The position numbers were made by a program, and so were the translations under genes. The notes beneath the pieces were generated by a model that saw only the letters and a list, made by a program, of their open reading frames with translations, did no database searches and was not told the origin of the DNA. This document shows, in pieces, positions 34,475 to 43,604 of a stretch of 64,000 nucleotides of DNA. Within the stretch, counting starts at the first letter, position 1, and every line of letters starts with the position of its first letter. Origin of the DNA: JAVVHE01 sp032249695 (GTDB lineage Bacteria; Pseudomonadota; Alphaproteobacteria; Sphingomonadales; Sphingomonadaceae); the NCBI GenBank assembly GCA_032249695.1, contig JAVVHE010000014.1, forward strand, positions 1-64,000, in the 5' to 3' direction.

Positions 34475-36619
34475 ATGCGATCCGCGTGGCTTTTGATGAG
34501 TGCTGCCCTGACCCTGTCCGCGAGTGCGCTCGCTGCAGCCCCCGCCTACCCGCCCGCCGAGCGCGGGCCGACCGTCGACACAATCGCGGGCCAGCCGGTG
34601 CCGGATCCCTATCGCTGGCTGGAGAACGACGTCCGCACGGACGCCAAGGTGAAGGCGTGGGTCGATGCCGAGAACGCGGTCACCTCGCAGTATCTGGCCA
34701 GCCTGCCGCAGCGCGACGCGATCAAGGCTCGGCTGAAGCAGCTGTTCGATTACGAGCGCTACTCGCCGCCGCGGAAAGAAGGCGGGCGCTATTTCTTCAC
34801 GCGCAATTCGGGCCTGCAGAACCAGTCGGTGCTCTATGTGCAGGATCGGCTGGACGGCTCGCCCCGGGTGCTGATCGATCCCAACGGCTGGAGCAAGGAC
34901 GGCGCCACCGCGCTCGCCGAATGGCGGCCAAGTAAGGACGGCAAGCGGCTGGCCTACACCATCCAGGACGGCGGCACCGACTGGCGCACGGTCAAGGTCC
35001 TCGATGTCGACAGCGGCCAGATGCTTGGCGACGAGCTGAAATGGGTGAAGTTCTCCGGCATCGCCTGGGCGAAGGACGGATCGGGCTTCTACTATTCGCG
35101 TTTTCCCGAGCCACCTGCCGACAAGATATACCAGTCGACGAACCTCAACGGCGCGATCTACTTCCACCGGCTCGGCTCGCCGCAAGGCGAGGACCGGTTG
35201 ATCTACTCCACTCCGGCCAAGCCCACCTGGAACCACAGCGCGGAGATCACCGACGACGGCCGCTGGCTGGTCATCACGACGAGCGAAGGCACCGACGACC
35301 GCTTCGAGGTGACGACGCTCGACCTGACGAAGCCGGGCGCCACGCCGCAGACGCTGTTCAAGGGGCTGGACTATAGCTGGAACCTCGTTGGCTCGCGCGG
35401 TGGCACGCTCTATTTCGTGACCAACCGCGATGCGCCGCGCTATCGGCTGGTGAGCGTCGAGCCCGATAAGGGCGCGGCGCTGACCGAGCTGGTGCCCCAG
35501 CGCCAGGGGGTGCTGGAAAACGCCAGCCTGATCGGCGGCCGCCTTGTGACGGTCTATCTGGAAGACGCGAAGAACATCGTCCGCAGCTATGACGTCGGCG
35601 GCAAGGGCGAGCGCGAGCTGAAGCTGCCCGGCATCGGCGCAGTCGCAGGGTTTAGCGGCGAGGACAGCGATCCGGAGACGTTCTTCGCCTTCACTAGCTT
35701 CAATTATCCCACGACCATCTTCCGCTACGACGCCGCCAGCAACAGCAGCAGCGTCTTCAAGGCGCCGAAGGTCGGCTTCGATCCGAAGCAATATCAGGTG
35801 GAGCAGCAGTTCTACCGATCGAAGGACGGCACGCGCGTGCCGATGTTCGTGGTGCGCAAGGCGGGGGTGAAGACGCCGGCCCCGACGCTGCTCTATGGCT
35901 ATGGCGGGTTCAACATCAGCCTGACCCCCGGCTTCTCGGCATCACGCCTGGCGTGGCTGGAAATGGGCGGGGTCTACGCGCAGGCGAACCTTCGCGGCGG
36001 TGGCGAGTACGGCAAGAGCTGGCACGACGCGGGCAAAATGCTGAACAAGCAGAACGTGTTCGATGACTTCATCGCCGCGGCCGAGCATCTGATGACGTCG
36101 GGCGTCACCACGCCGAAACAGCTGGCGGTGCAGGGTGGATCGAATGGCGGGCTGCTGATCGGCGCGGTCGTCAACCAGCGGCCCGATCTGTTCGCCGCGG
36201 CGCTGCCAGCTGTCGGCGTCATGGACATGCTGCGCTATAACCAGTTCACCGCCGGACGCTACTGGACCGATGATTACGGCGACCCCAACGATCCCAAATA
36301 TTTCAGCTATCTGCGCGGCTACTCGCCCTATCACAACATCAAGGGCGGGCGGGACTATCCGGCGATCCTGGTGACGACCGCCGACACCGACGACCGCGTC
36401 GTTCCCGGCCACAGCTTCAAATACGCGGCAGCGCTCCAGGCCGCACAGGTTGGCGACAAGCCGCATCTGATCCGCATCGAAACCCGCGCGGGCCACGGCA
36501 GCGGCAAGCCAACCGAGAAGATCATCGACGAGACGGCGGACCTCTGGGCGTTCGCGGGCTACTGGACCGGGCTCACACACTCGTCGGCAAGCGGAACGGC
36601 AAAGGCGGGCGGCGAGTGA
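34475..36619 (+). CDS. Secreted prolyl oligopeptidase (S9A)
   Basis: The 714-residue protein has a good ribosome-binding site (GAGGAGGGA) before the ATG and a signal peptide (about residues 1-22, LTLSASALAAA). The beta-propeller precedes a complete hydrolase domain with Ser at about 556 in GGSNGG, Asp in TADTDDRVVPGH and His in RAGHGSGKP. It cleaves short proline-containing peptides in the periplasm. It lies in the riboflavin cluster between ribB and ribH and overlaps the RidA-like gene (GTGA), but has no obvious metabolic link to flavin. Confidence 0.93.
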   Translation: MRSAWLLMSAALTLSASALAAAPAYPPAERGPTVDTIAGQPVPDPYRWLENDVRTDAKVKAWVDAENAVTSQYLASLPQRDAIKARLKQLFDYERYSPPRKEGGRYFFTRNSGLQNQSVLYVQDRLDGSPRVLIDPNGWSKDGATALAEWRPSKDGKRLAYTIQDGGTDWRTVKVLDVDSGQMLGDELKWVKFSGIAWAKDGSGFYYSRFPEPPADKIYQSTNLNGAIYFHRLGSPQGEDRLIYSTPAKPTWNHSAEITDDGRWLVITTSEGTDDRFEVTTLDLTKPGATPQTLFKGLDYSWNLVGSRGGTLYFVTNRDAPRYRLVSVEPDKGAALTELVPQRQGVLENASLIGGRLVTVYLEDAKNIVRSYDVGGKGERELKLPGIGAVAGFSGEDSDPETFFAFTSFNYPTTIFRYDAASNSSSVFKAPKVGFDPKQYQVEQQFYRSKDGTRVPMFVVRKAGVKTPAPTLLYGYGGFNISLTPGFSASRLAWLEMGGVYAQANLRGGGEYGKSWHDAGKMLNKQNVFDDFIAAAEHLMTSGVTTPKQLAVQGGSNGGLLIGAVVNQRPDLFAAALPAVGVMDMLRYNQFTAGRYWTDDYGDPNDPKYFSYLRGYSPYHNIKGGRDYPAILVTTADTDDRVVPGHSFKYAAALQAAQVGDKPHLIRIETRAGHGSGKPTEKIIDETADLWAFAGYWTGLTHSSASGTAKAGGE

Positions 36620-37122
36620 CCCGCCTCGCGCTCGGGGCGGCGCTGCTGCTGGCTGCCGCTCCGGCGCAGGCTGCGACGCCCGAGGAGCGGCTGGCGGCCA
36701 GTGGCTTCACGCTGCCCGCTCCGCCCAAGCCCGTCGCCACCTATGTGACGAGCGTGCGCACGGGGAAGCTGCTGTTCCTGTCCGGCCACGGTGAATGCGA
36801 TTCGGCGAACGCCGCAAAGGGCAGGCTGGGGCGCGATCTGACCATTGAGCAGGGGCGCAAGTCGGCCGAGAATGTCGGGCTGTGCATGCTCGCGACGATC
36901 AAGGCCGCGACGGGTAATCTCGCCAGGGTGAAGCGCTTCGTGCGCGTTCTCGGCATGGTCAACAGCGCGCCCGAGTTCGGCGACCAGCCGACGGTCATCA
37001 ACGGGTTTTCTGACCTGATGGTCGTCGCGTTCGGCGAGGGCGGCAAGGCGCCGCGATCGGCAGTTGGCATGGCCGCGCTGCCGTTCAACACGGCGGTCGA
37101 AATCGTGGAGTTGACCGACTGA
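36616..37122 (+). CDS. Exported RidA/YjgF-family protein
   Basis: The 168-residue protein starts with a GTG that overlaps the previous TGA and has a signal peptide (TRLALGAALLLAAAPAQA). The mature part shows the RidA fold landmarks: TGKLLFLSGHGECDS, IEQGRKSAENVGLCMLATIK, VLGMVNSAPEFGDQP and AVGMAALPFNTAVEIV. Cytoplasmic RidA deaminates enamine intermediates; this one is predicted periplasmic, and the usual catalytic Arg of RidA-type proteins is not obvious (RSAVGMAALP is the equivalent region, with Arg present before SAVG). Its TGA overlaps the ribH ATG. Confidence 0.8.
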   Translation: MTRLALGAALLLAAAPAQAATPEERLAASGFTLPAPPKPVATYVTSVRTGKLLFLSGHGECDSANAAKGRLGRDLTIEQGRKSAENVGLCMLATIKAATGNLARVKRFVRVLGMVNSAPEFGDQPTVINGFSDLMVVAFGEGGKAPRSAVGMAALPFNTAVEIVELTD

Positions 37123-37556
37123 TGCACGTTCTGATCGCCGAGGCACGCTTCTACGACCACGTCGCTGACTTGCTGCTGGCAGGCGCGCGCGCCGCGCTCG
37201 ACGCAGCGGGCGCTACCCACGAAACGGTGACGGTGCCCGGCGCTCTCGAACTGCCCGGCGCGATCGCGGTCGCCGATGCGAGCGAGCTCTTCGATGCCTA
37301 TGTCGCGCTCGGCTGCGTCATCCGCGGCGAGACCTATCATTTCGAAGTCGTCGCGAACGAAAGCGCGCGCGGGATCATGACGCTGACGCTCGACGGGCTG
37401 GCGATCGGCAATGGCGTGCTGACCGTCGAGTCTGAAGAGCAGGCGCTGGTCCGCGCGCGTGGGCTTGCCGAGGGCGGCAGCGACAAGGGCGGCGGCGCGG
37501 CGCGAGCTGCGCTTGCGATGATGGAGCTGCGCGACCAGCTCGCTGGCGGCGAGTAG
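37122..37556 (+). CDS. ribH: 6,7-dimethyl-8-ribityllumazine synthase
   Basis: The 144-residue enzyme condenses the RibB and RibD products into lumazine. It contains EARFYDHVADLLLAGA, VPGALELPGAI, ALGCVIRGETYHFEVVANES and IGNGVLTVESEEQALVRA. The His in GETYHFE is the proton donor. It completes the set ribD-ribE-ribB-ribH. It starts in the overlap TGATG with the exported RidA-like gene. Confidence 0.96.
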   Translation: MHVLIAEARFYDHVADLLLAGARAALDAAGATHETVTVPGALELPGAIAVADASELFDAYVALGCVIRGETYHFEVVANESARGIMTLTLDGLAIGNGVLTVESEEQALVRARGLAEGGSDKGGGAARAALAMMELRDQLAGGE

Positions 37557-37566
37557 CGCGGGGCCG

Positions 37567-38226
37567 CTACAGCCCGAACGCGCCCTTCACGCCGTCGACG
37601 ACGAACTGGGCTGCGAGCGCACAGAGGATCACGCCCAGCACGCGCGTCACCATCGCCTCGATCTTCGCTCCAACCAGTCGCATCAGCGGCCCGGCTGCGA
37701 GCAGCGAGACGAGCGTCAGCGCCATCACCGCCAGCATCGCTCCAAGCACGATGCCGTGCGCTTCCAGCCCATGCGCGCGGGCGTTGAGCAGCATGACCGA
37801 CGCGATCGACCCCGGCCCGGCGATCATCGGGATCGCCATCGGGAACACCGATATGTCCTCCTCGTCGGGCGAGATGCCGCGTGCCTCAGCGTCGGCGTTC
37901 ACCTCCTCGGCCCGCGCCTCGCGCCGCTCGGTGCGCTTCTCATTCACCATCTCGGCCGCGATCACGAACAGCAGCAGCCCGCCCGCGATGCGGAAGGCGT
38001 CCATGCTGATGCCGAGCGCGCCGAGCAGATCCTCGCCCAGCAGAGCGAAGAACAACAGCACCGCGGTCGCGGTCAGCACCGACCGGATCGCCATCGCGCG
38101 CCGGTGCACGGCCGACGCGCCCGCCGTCAGCGATGCGAAGATGGGCGCGCAGCCGGGCGGGTCGATCACCACGAACAGCGTAGCGAAAGCCGAAACGAAC
38201 AGATCGACCGCGCTCGCTCCGGTCAC
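37567..38226 (-). CDS. MarC/NAAT-family inner-membrane protein
   Basis: The 219-residue protein has six predicted membrane helices and the family segments FATLFVVIDPPGCAPIFASL, RIAGGLLLFVIAAEMV and FPMAIPMIAGPGSIASVMLL. An acidic, Arg-rich loop (residues about 90-115) separates the halves. The GTG at 38226 overlaps the folD stop (GTGA); a longer frame exists but lies inside folD. MarC proteins were once linked to antibiotic resistance, which was not confirmed; the substrate is unknown. Confidence 0.85.
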   Translation of the reverse strand: MTGASAVDLFVSAFATLFVVIDPPGCAPIFASLTAGASAVHRRAMAIRSVLTATAVLLFFALLGEDLLGALGISMDAFRIAGGLLLFVIAAEMVNEKRTERREARAEEVNADAEARGISPDEEDISVFPMAIPMIAGPGSIASVMLLNARAHGLEAHGIVLGAMLAVMALTLVSLLAAGPLMRLVGAKIEAMVTRVLGVILCALAAQFVVDGVKGAFGL

Positions 38227-39080
38227 GTGCGCGCCCGCGCTTCGGCGGCGATCACGGTGTTCTCCAGCAGGCAGGCGATCGTCATCGGGCCGACCCCGCC
38301 CGGCACCGGCGTGATCCACCCCGCGCGCTCGGCGACCTCGGCGAAGGCGACGTCACCGGTCAGCCGCCCATCGGGCAGGCGGTTGATGCCGACGTCGATC
38401 ACCGCTGCACCGGCCTTCACCCAGGCGCTGCGCACCAGCCCGGGGCGGCCGACGGCTGCGATCAGGATGTCGGCCTCGGCGCACAACCCCGCTAGGTCAC
38501 GCGTTCGGCTGTGCGCGATCGTGACCGTCGCGTCGGCCAGCAGCAGCAACTGCGCCACCGGCCGGCCGACGAGGTTCGATCGCCCGATCACCACTGCCCG
38601 CGCACCCGCCACCGGCACGGCCGCGTGGCCGAGCAGCTTCATGCAGCCCGATGGCGTGCAGGGGCTGAGGCCCGGCTGCCCGCTCGCCAGCCGGCCGGCC
38701 GACACCGCGGTCAGCCCGTCGACGTCCTTCGCCGGATCGATCAGCGCCAGCACGCGGCTCGCGTCGACCTGCGGCGGCAGCGGCAGCTGCACCAGGATGC
38801 CGTCGACCGCCTCGTCCCCATTCAACCGCTCGACCTCGGCGAGCAGCTCGGCCTCGGGCACATCGGCCGGGAGGCTGCGGTGGATGTCGGCCAAGCCCGC
38901 CGCGACCGCCTGCTTGCGCTTCGATCGCACATAGACGTGGCTTGCCGGATCGTCGCCCGCCAGCACCGTCGCCAGCCCCGGCGGCCGCCCATGACGCGCG
39001 GTGAAGGCAGCCGCGCGCACCGCCACCTCGGCGCGCAGCGCTGCCGCCACGGCGCGGCCGTCGATGATCGTTGCAGTCAC
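38223..39080 (-). CDS. folD: Methylenetetrahydrofolate dehydrogenase/cyclohydrolase FolD
   Basis: The 285-residue enzyme interconverts methylene-, methenyl- and formyl-tetrahydrofolate. Family marks are YVRSKRKQAVAAGL (with the catalytic Lys), VDGILVQLPLPPQVD, DPAKDVDGLTAVSAG, SPCTPSGCMKLL, VVIGRSNLVGRPVAQLLL and GGVGPMTIACLLENT. The start is GTG at 39080 by alignment with the family N-terminus. It is upstream of the MarC-like gene in a two-gene unit. Confidence 0.96.
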   Translation of the reverse strand: MTATIIDGRAVAAALRAEVAVRAAAFTARHGRPPGLATVLAGDDPASHVYVRSKRKQAVAAGLADIHRSLPADVPEAELLAEVERLNGDEAVDGILVQLPLPPQVDASRVLALIDPAKDVDGLTAVSAGRLASGQPGLSPCTPSGCMKLLGHAAVPVAGARAVVIGRSNLVGRPVAQLLLLADATVTIAHSRTRDLAGLCAEADILIAAVGRPGLVRSAWVKAGAAVIDVGINRLPDGRLTGDVAFAEVAERAGWITPVPGGVGPMTIACLLENTVIAAEARART

Positions 39081-39119
39081 GCCCCGCGGGTTAGCCGCCG
39101 CCGGCGCGCGGCGCCACCC

Positions 39120-40613
39120 TCAGTGCGCGGGCTGCGCCTCGGTGGCAGGCGGGCGGGCGGCGCCGAACTGGGTCCGCACCTTCGCGTTCCGCCAATTGCC
39201 GAAGCGGTAATAGAGCCAGCTGAGCAGCAGCCCCATGGCGAGTGATCCGCTGGAACTCCACCAGATCGCATCGGCGCCAAGGCCCAGACCCGTCTGCGCC
39301 CACAGCACGAAGGGGATGCGCAGGATCATCAGGCTCAACGTCACGATGATCAGCGGCGGCCACACCGCGCCCGCCGCGCGCACGACGCTGCCCAGCACCA
39401 TCATCGCGCCAAAGAACAGCCAGCCCCACAGGCCGATCATGTTGACGCGCTCGGCCACCGCCAGCGCACGCGCATCGTCGGGGAGGAACAGCTTGATCAG
39501 CGGATGCTCGAACGCCAGCACGAAGACGATGCCCATGAGCGTCAGCGCCGCAGCCAGCAGCGAGCCCTTGAGCGCAATCTGGTCCACCCGATCCCAGCGC
39601 CTGGCGCCAATATTCTGCGCAGCGAAGCTGGACGACGCCGCGCCGACCGCCATCGCAGGCATCTGCACATAGGCCCACAGCGTGATCGCGACGTTGTAGC
39701 CCGCAACCAGCGACACGCCATATTGATTGGCGACCGAAATCATCGTGATGCCCGACAGCGACACGACGATCATCTGCAGCCCCATCGGCACGCCCATGAA
39801 CACGATCGTGCGGATGATCCGCCCGCCAAGCTTGATGAGCTTGCGGTCAGCGCCGCGCAGCAGCAGCGGCGACTGGCGCCGCGCGAGATGAACGAGCAGC
39901 GCCACGAACGCGATCGTCTGCGAAATGAGCGTCGACAAGGCCGCGCCCATGATGCCTAACGCAGGAATCGGCCCCCAGCCGTGGATCAACAGCGGGTTGC
40001 AAAGCACATCCAGCACCGCGCCGACCAGCATGAAGCGGAACGGCGTTTTGCTGTCCCCCGCCCCGCGCAGCGCCATACCCGCAAACACGTTCAAATAGAG
40101 GATCGGCATCGCCAGGAAGATCACGCGCAGATAATCGCGCGCCAGCGGCAGCACTGCGGCAGGCGTACCCATCGCGTGCAGTAGCGGCGTCGTCAGCGCT
40201 GCTCCGCCGAGTCCGATCACAATCGCGATGACCGTGAAAAACGCAGCGGTCGCTCCCACGATCGCCTTCGCGGAGTCGAGGTCGCGGCGGCCCAGCGCCT
40301 GGCCGATCAGAATCGTGGCGGCCATGCCGAAGCCGATCCCCGCCGACAGCAGCAGAAAGAAAATCTGGTTGGCATTGCCCGTCGCCGCCAGCGCAACGTC
40401 ACCGAGCAGACGCCCGACCCAGATTGAGTTGATCGTGGCGTTGAGCGACTGCAGCAGGTTGCCACCGATGACGGGCAGCGCGAAGGTCAGCAGCGTACGG
40501 CCGATCGGCCCCTGCGTCAGATCCCGCGCGTCGCGGCCCGCGACGCTGCGGGATTGTGTTTGTTGCACTGCCGGGGTCCGTCCTGTGTCCTGATGTCGTA
40601 CTTCTCGCTTCAC
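39120..40613 (-). CDS. MATE-family multidrug/toxin exporter
   Basis: The 497-residue protein has twelve predicted membrane helices in two repeated halves: FALPVIGGNLLQSLNATINS and IWVGRLLGDVALAATGNANQ in the first, GVPMGLQMIVVSLSGITMIS in the second, with MALRGAGDSKTPFR and VRAAGAVWPPL typical of MATE transporters. It should export drugs or metabolites driven by Na+ or H+. The start is unclear: GTG at 40613 gives a 25-residue polar lead, and a later GTG is possible. It is divergent from gatC. Confidence 0.9.
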   Translation of the reverse strand: MKREVRHQDTGRTPAVQQTQSRSVAGRDARDLTQGPIGRTLLTFALPVIGGNLLQSLNATINSIWVGRLLGDVALAATGNANQIFFLLLSAGIGFGMAATILIGQALGRRDLDSAKAIVGATAAFFTVIAIVIGLGGAALTTPLLHAMGTPAAVLPLARDYLRVIFLAMPILYLNVFAGMALRGAGDSKTPFRFMLVGAVLDVLCNPLLIHGWGPIPALGIMGAALSTLISQTIAFVALLVHLARRQSPLLLRGADRKLIKLGGRIIRTIVFMGVPMGLQMIVVSLSGITMISVANQYGVSLVAGYNVAITLWAYVQMPAMAVGAASSSFAAQNIGARRWDRVDQIALKGSLLAAALTLMGIVFVLAFEHPLIKLFLPDDARALAVAERVNMIGLWGWLFFGAMMVLGSVVRAAGAVWPPLIIVTLSLMILRIPFVLWAQTGLGLGADAIWWSSSGSLAMGLLLSWLYYRFGNWRNAKVRTQFGAARPPATEAQPAH

Positions 40614-40779
40614 CTAAGCCCCTATGACGCGGACGCCAATGCGGCGGTTGCGCGTCGCACGATGACGACGCGGTCATGTTGGCGCGAGCAGAGGCGGCGC
40701 GGTTGGCCGGATAGCGGCTACGCTGGCGCGTGTCGCCCCGCGCGTTGCGGCGGCGGGCCGCGGCGGCTAACCGGTGCCC

Positions 40780-41067
40780 ATGTCTGTTGATCGAACGACC
40801 GTCCGGCGCATCGCGCATCTCGCGCGGCTTCGCGTCAGCGACTCCGAGGTGGAGCCGCTGACCGCCGAACTGAACGGCATTCTCGGCTGGATCGAGCAGC
40901 TGAGCGAGGTCGACGTCACCGGTATCGAGCCGATGACGAGCGTGCTGCCGCTGAAGCTGCGCTGGCGCGAGGATGCGGTGACTGATGGCGGCTATCCGGA
41001 GAAGGTCCTCATGAACGCGCCCGCTGCGGTGCACGGCTTTTTCGGCGTGCCCAAGGTGATCGACTAG
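40780..41067 (+). CDS. gatC: Aspartyl/glutamyl-tRNA amidotransferase subunit C
   Basis: The 95-residue protein starts MSVDRTTVRRIAHLARLRVS and contains LNGILGWIEQLSEVDVTGIE and REDAVTDGGYPEKVLMNAPA. GatC wraps the A-B interface of the amidotransferase. The ATG at 40780 is preferred to a GTG six bases upstream because family members begin here. Its stop overlaps the gatA start by one base. Confidence 0.95.
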   Translation: MSVDRTTVRRIAHLARLRVSDSEVEPLTAELNGILGWIEQLSEVDVTGIEPMTSVLPLKLRWREDAVTDGGYPEKVLMNAPAAVHGFFGVPKVID

Positions 41068-42548
41068 TGCCGGGCCTCACCGATCTTACCATCGCCGAAC
41101 TGCGCGATGGCTTGCACGCGCGCCGCTTTTCCGCGCGCGAAGTAGCAGGCGAATATGTCTCGGCGGTCGAGGCTGCGCGGCCGCTCAACGCCTATGTCGT
41201 CGAAACGCCCGAGGCGGCGCTGGAGCGCGCCGACGCAGCCGACGCAGCGCTGGCAGCGGGCGAGGCCGGGCCGCTCGCGGGCGTGCCGCTGGGAATCAAG
41301 GACCTGTTCGCGGTCGAGGGCGTTCAGACCACTGCCGGCAGCCGCATCCTGCAGGGCTTCAGGCCGCCTTATGAAAGCTCCGTCACCGCGCATCTGAAGC
41401 GCGACGGCGCGGTCTTCCTCGGCAAGCTCAACATGGACGAGTTCGCGATGGGCTCGTCGAACGAGACCTCCGCATTCGGGCCGGTGCTCTCGCCCTGGCG
41501 CTCGCGTGGGAGCAACGCTCCGCTCACCCCGGGGGGATCGAGCGGCGGCTCGGCAGCCGCGGTCTCCGCGCGGATCGCTGCCGGCGCGACGGGAACCGAC
41601 ACCGGCGGCTCGATCCGCCAGCCGGCGGCGTTCGTCGGGATCGTCGGCATCAAACCCACCTACGGCCGCTGCTCGCGCTGGGGCGTGGTCGCGTTCGCGT
41701 CGTCGCTCGACCAGGCGGGGCCGATGGCGCGCACGGTCGAGGACGCGGCGATCCTGCTGCAGTCGATGAGCGGATACGACCCGAAGGACTCGACTTCGCT
41801 CGACCTGCCGGTGGGCGACCTGGAGGGTGCGTGCGTCGGCGATCTTCGTGGGCGCCGCGTTGGCATTCCACGCGAATATCGCGTGGACGGCATGCCGCAC
41901 GAGATCGACCGGCTGTGGCGGCTGGGGGCCGAGCAGCTGCGCGACGCGGGCGCCGAGATCGTCGAGGTCAGCCTGCCGCATACGAAGTACGCGCTGCCCG
42001 CCTACTATATCATCGCCCCCGCCGAGGCGTCGTCGAACCTCGCACGCTATGACGGCGTCCGCTATGGCCGCCGCGCCGAAGTGCCGGCCGGCGCATCGCT
42101 CATCGAGATGTACGAAGCGACGCGCGCCGAAGGCTTCGGCCGCGAGGTGAAGCGCCGGATCATGATCGGCACCTACGTGCTGAGCGCAGGCTATTATGAC
42201 GCCTACTATCTTCAGGCGCAGAAGATCCGCGCGCTCATCACGCGCGACTTCGAGCGTGCATGGGATCAGTGCGACCTGCTGCTGACGCCCACCGCGCCCA
42301 GCGCCGCCTTTCGGTTGGGCGACAAGAGCGCCGACCCGCTCGCGATGTATTTGAACGACGTCTTCACCGTGCCCTCCTCGCTTGCGGGGCTGCCGGCTGC
42401 GAGCGTGCCCGCTGGCCTGTCCGATGACGGCCTGCCGCTGGGCCTGCAGGTGATCGGCCCCGCGCTCGACGAAGCGGGGGTGCTGAACGCGGCGGCAGCG
42501 CTGGAACGCGCCGCGGGCCGGACGCAGCTGCCCGAACGCTGGTGGTAA
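41067..42548 (+). CDS. gatA: Aspartyl/glutamyl-tRNA amidotransferase subunit A
   Basis: The 493-residue amidase supplies ammonia for converting Glu-tRNA(Gln) or Asp-tRNA(Asn). The Ser-cisSer-Lys triad is visible: Lys in GVPLGIKDLF, the Gly/Ser-rich TPGGSSGGSAAAVSARI and TGTDTGGSIRQPAAF. The start is a GTG overlapping the gatC stop. In most operons gatB follows; here an intergenic repeat and a convergent aldolase follow, so gatB must be elsewhere. Confidence 0.96.
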   Translation: MPGLTDLTIAELRDGLHARRFSAREVAGEYVSAVEAARPLNAYVVETPEAALERADAADAALAAGEAGPLAGVPLGIKDLFAVEGVQTTAGSRILQGFRPPYESSVTAHLKRDGAVFLGKLNMDEFAMGSSNETSAFGPVLSPWRSRGSNAPLTPGGSSGGSAAAVSARIAAGATGTDTGGSIRQPAAFVGIVGIKPTYGRCSRWGVVAFASSLDQAGPMARTVEDAAILLQSMSGYDPKDSTSLDLPVGDLEGACVGDLRGRRVGIPREYRVDGMPHEIDRLWRLGAEQLRDAGAEIVEVSLPHTKYALPAYYIIAPAEASSNLARYDGVRYGRRAEVPAGASLIEMYEATRAEGFGREVKRRIMIGTYVLSAGYYDAYYLQAQKIRALITRDFERAWDQCDLLLTPTAPSAAFRLGDKSADPLAMYLNDVFTVPSSLAGLPAASVPAGLSDDGLPLGLQVIGPALDEAGVLNAAAALERAAGRTQLPERWW

Positions 42549-42740
42549 CGAACGTCCCTCCCGGGCACGGGGAGGTGGCGGTGCGCCAGCGCCGACGGGG
42601 GGTTGAACGCTGTCCCCGACAGGGGGATGGGCCGGCAGGGCGCTGCCTGGATGGTGGCGGGGGCTCCATCCTCTCCAAGCTCCGCAGGCGCCTTGGCGCC
42701 TCAGGCTGCGTTAGTTTCTCCCCCGCGGGGAGAAGGGTGA
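42549..42740. repeat. Repeat-like intergenic segment with nested hairpins
   Basis: The 207-base spacer between convergent gatA and the aldolase gene is made of short inverted repeats: CCTCCC...GGGGAGG (42557-42575), AGGCGCC-TT-GGCGCCT (42685-42700 region) and TTCTCCCC-CGC-GGGGAGAA (42716-42734, perfect 8-bp stem). The GGGAGG/CTCCCC style is that of dispersed intergenic repeats seen in sphingomonad genomes. The last hairpin could end transcription of both genes. I see no ORF. Confidence 0.4.
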
Positions 42741-42755
42741 TGTGCCGCGCTCCCG

Positions 42756-43529
42756 CTACTCCAGAAACCCTGCGTCCAGCCGCTCCATCCTCCGGCGCAT
42801 CAGCGGCCAGACGATGCGGTTGGCGACCATCGCACCCATGCGGTCGTTGACCTCTCCAACCTGCCGCGTCGCCGCGTCGGCCGGCGTGACCAGCCCTTCG
42901 CGCCCCACGCTCGACAGCGCCGCCACCTGCATCTCGCACGCGCGCTCCAGGAAATAGATGCGCGTGAACGCCTCGGGAATGGTGCCGCCCACCGCCAGCG
43001 TGCCGTGGTTGCGCAGGATCATCACGTTCGCCGCGCCCATATGCTCGATCAGCCGCTCGCGTTCGTCGAGATCGACCGCGATCCCTTCATAGTCGTGGTA
43101 GGCGAGTTCGTGCGTGACGCTCGCCGCAGCCTGGCTGGCCGGAAGTAGCCCGCACGCCATCATGCTGACCGCGGTGCCCGCGATCGTGTGCAGGTGGATG
43201 ACCGCGTTCACGTCGGCGCGCCCGCTCAGCAGCGCCGAGTGGATCGTGAAGCCCGCCTGGTTCATTCCCATGCCGTTGTCGATCAGCACGCGGCCATTGA
43301 AATCCAGCTTGATGAGGCTTGACGCGGTGATCTCCTCGAACCCCAGATCGTAGGGGTTGAGCAGGAACGCCGCCTCACCGGGCACGCGCGCCGAGATGTG
43401 CGTGAAGTTGAGGTCGTCCCAGCCGAGGCTCGCGACCAGCCGGTAGGCGCACGCCAGATCCTGCCGCAGCGCCCATTCCGCCGCGCTCACCTGCGCGCGC
43501 ACCGGCGGCATTTGCAGTGCTGTCGCCAT
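42756..43529 (-). CDS. Class II aldolase/adducin-family protein
   Basis: The 257-residue protein has the metal-binding histidines of class II aldolases: THISARVPGEAAFLLNPYDL, VIHLHTIAGTAVS and the later LRNHGTLAVGGTIPEAF. The acid residue is expected in LAYHDYEGIA. Members are sugar-phosphate aldolases or structural adducin-like proteins; the substrate is open. The ATG at 43529 has GGAGG nine bases upstream; a start five codons earlier is less likely. Confidence 0.87.
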   Translation of the reverse strand: MATALQMPPVRAQVSAAEWALRQDLACAYRLVASLGWDDLNFTHISARVPGEAAFLLNPYDLGFEEITASSLIKLDFNGRVLIDNGMGMNQAGFTIHSALLSGRADVNAVIHLHTIAGTAVSMMACGLLPASQAAASVTHELAYHDYEGIAVDLDERERLIEHMGAANVMILRNHGTLAVGGTIPEAFTRIYFLERACEMQVAALSSVGREGLVTPADAATRQVGEVNDRMGAMVANRIVWPLMRRRMERLDAGFLE

Positions 43530-43604
43530 CGCTCGACCTCCCACGTGCTTGCACGGTCCCTTCTAGCGTCGCGCGCCGCCGAAGGCCACGCGGCGCCCGT
43601 CGTC

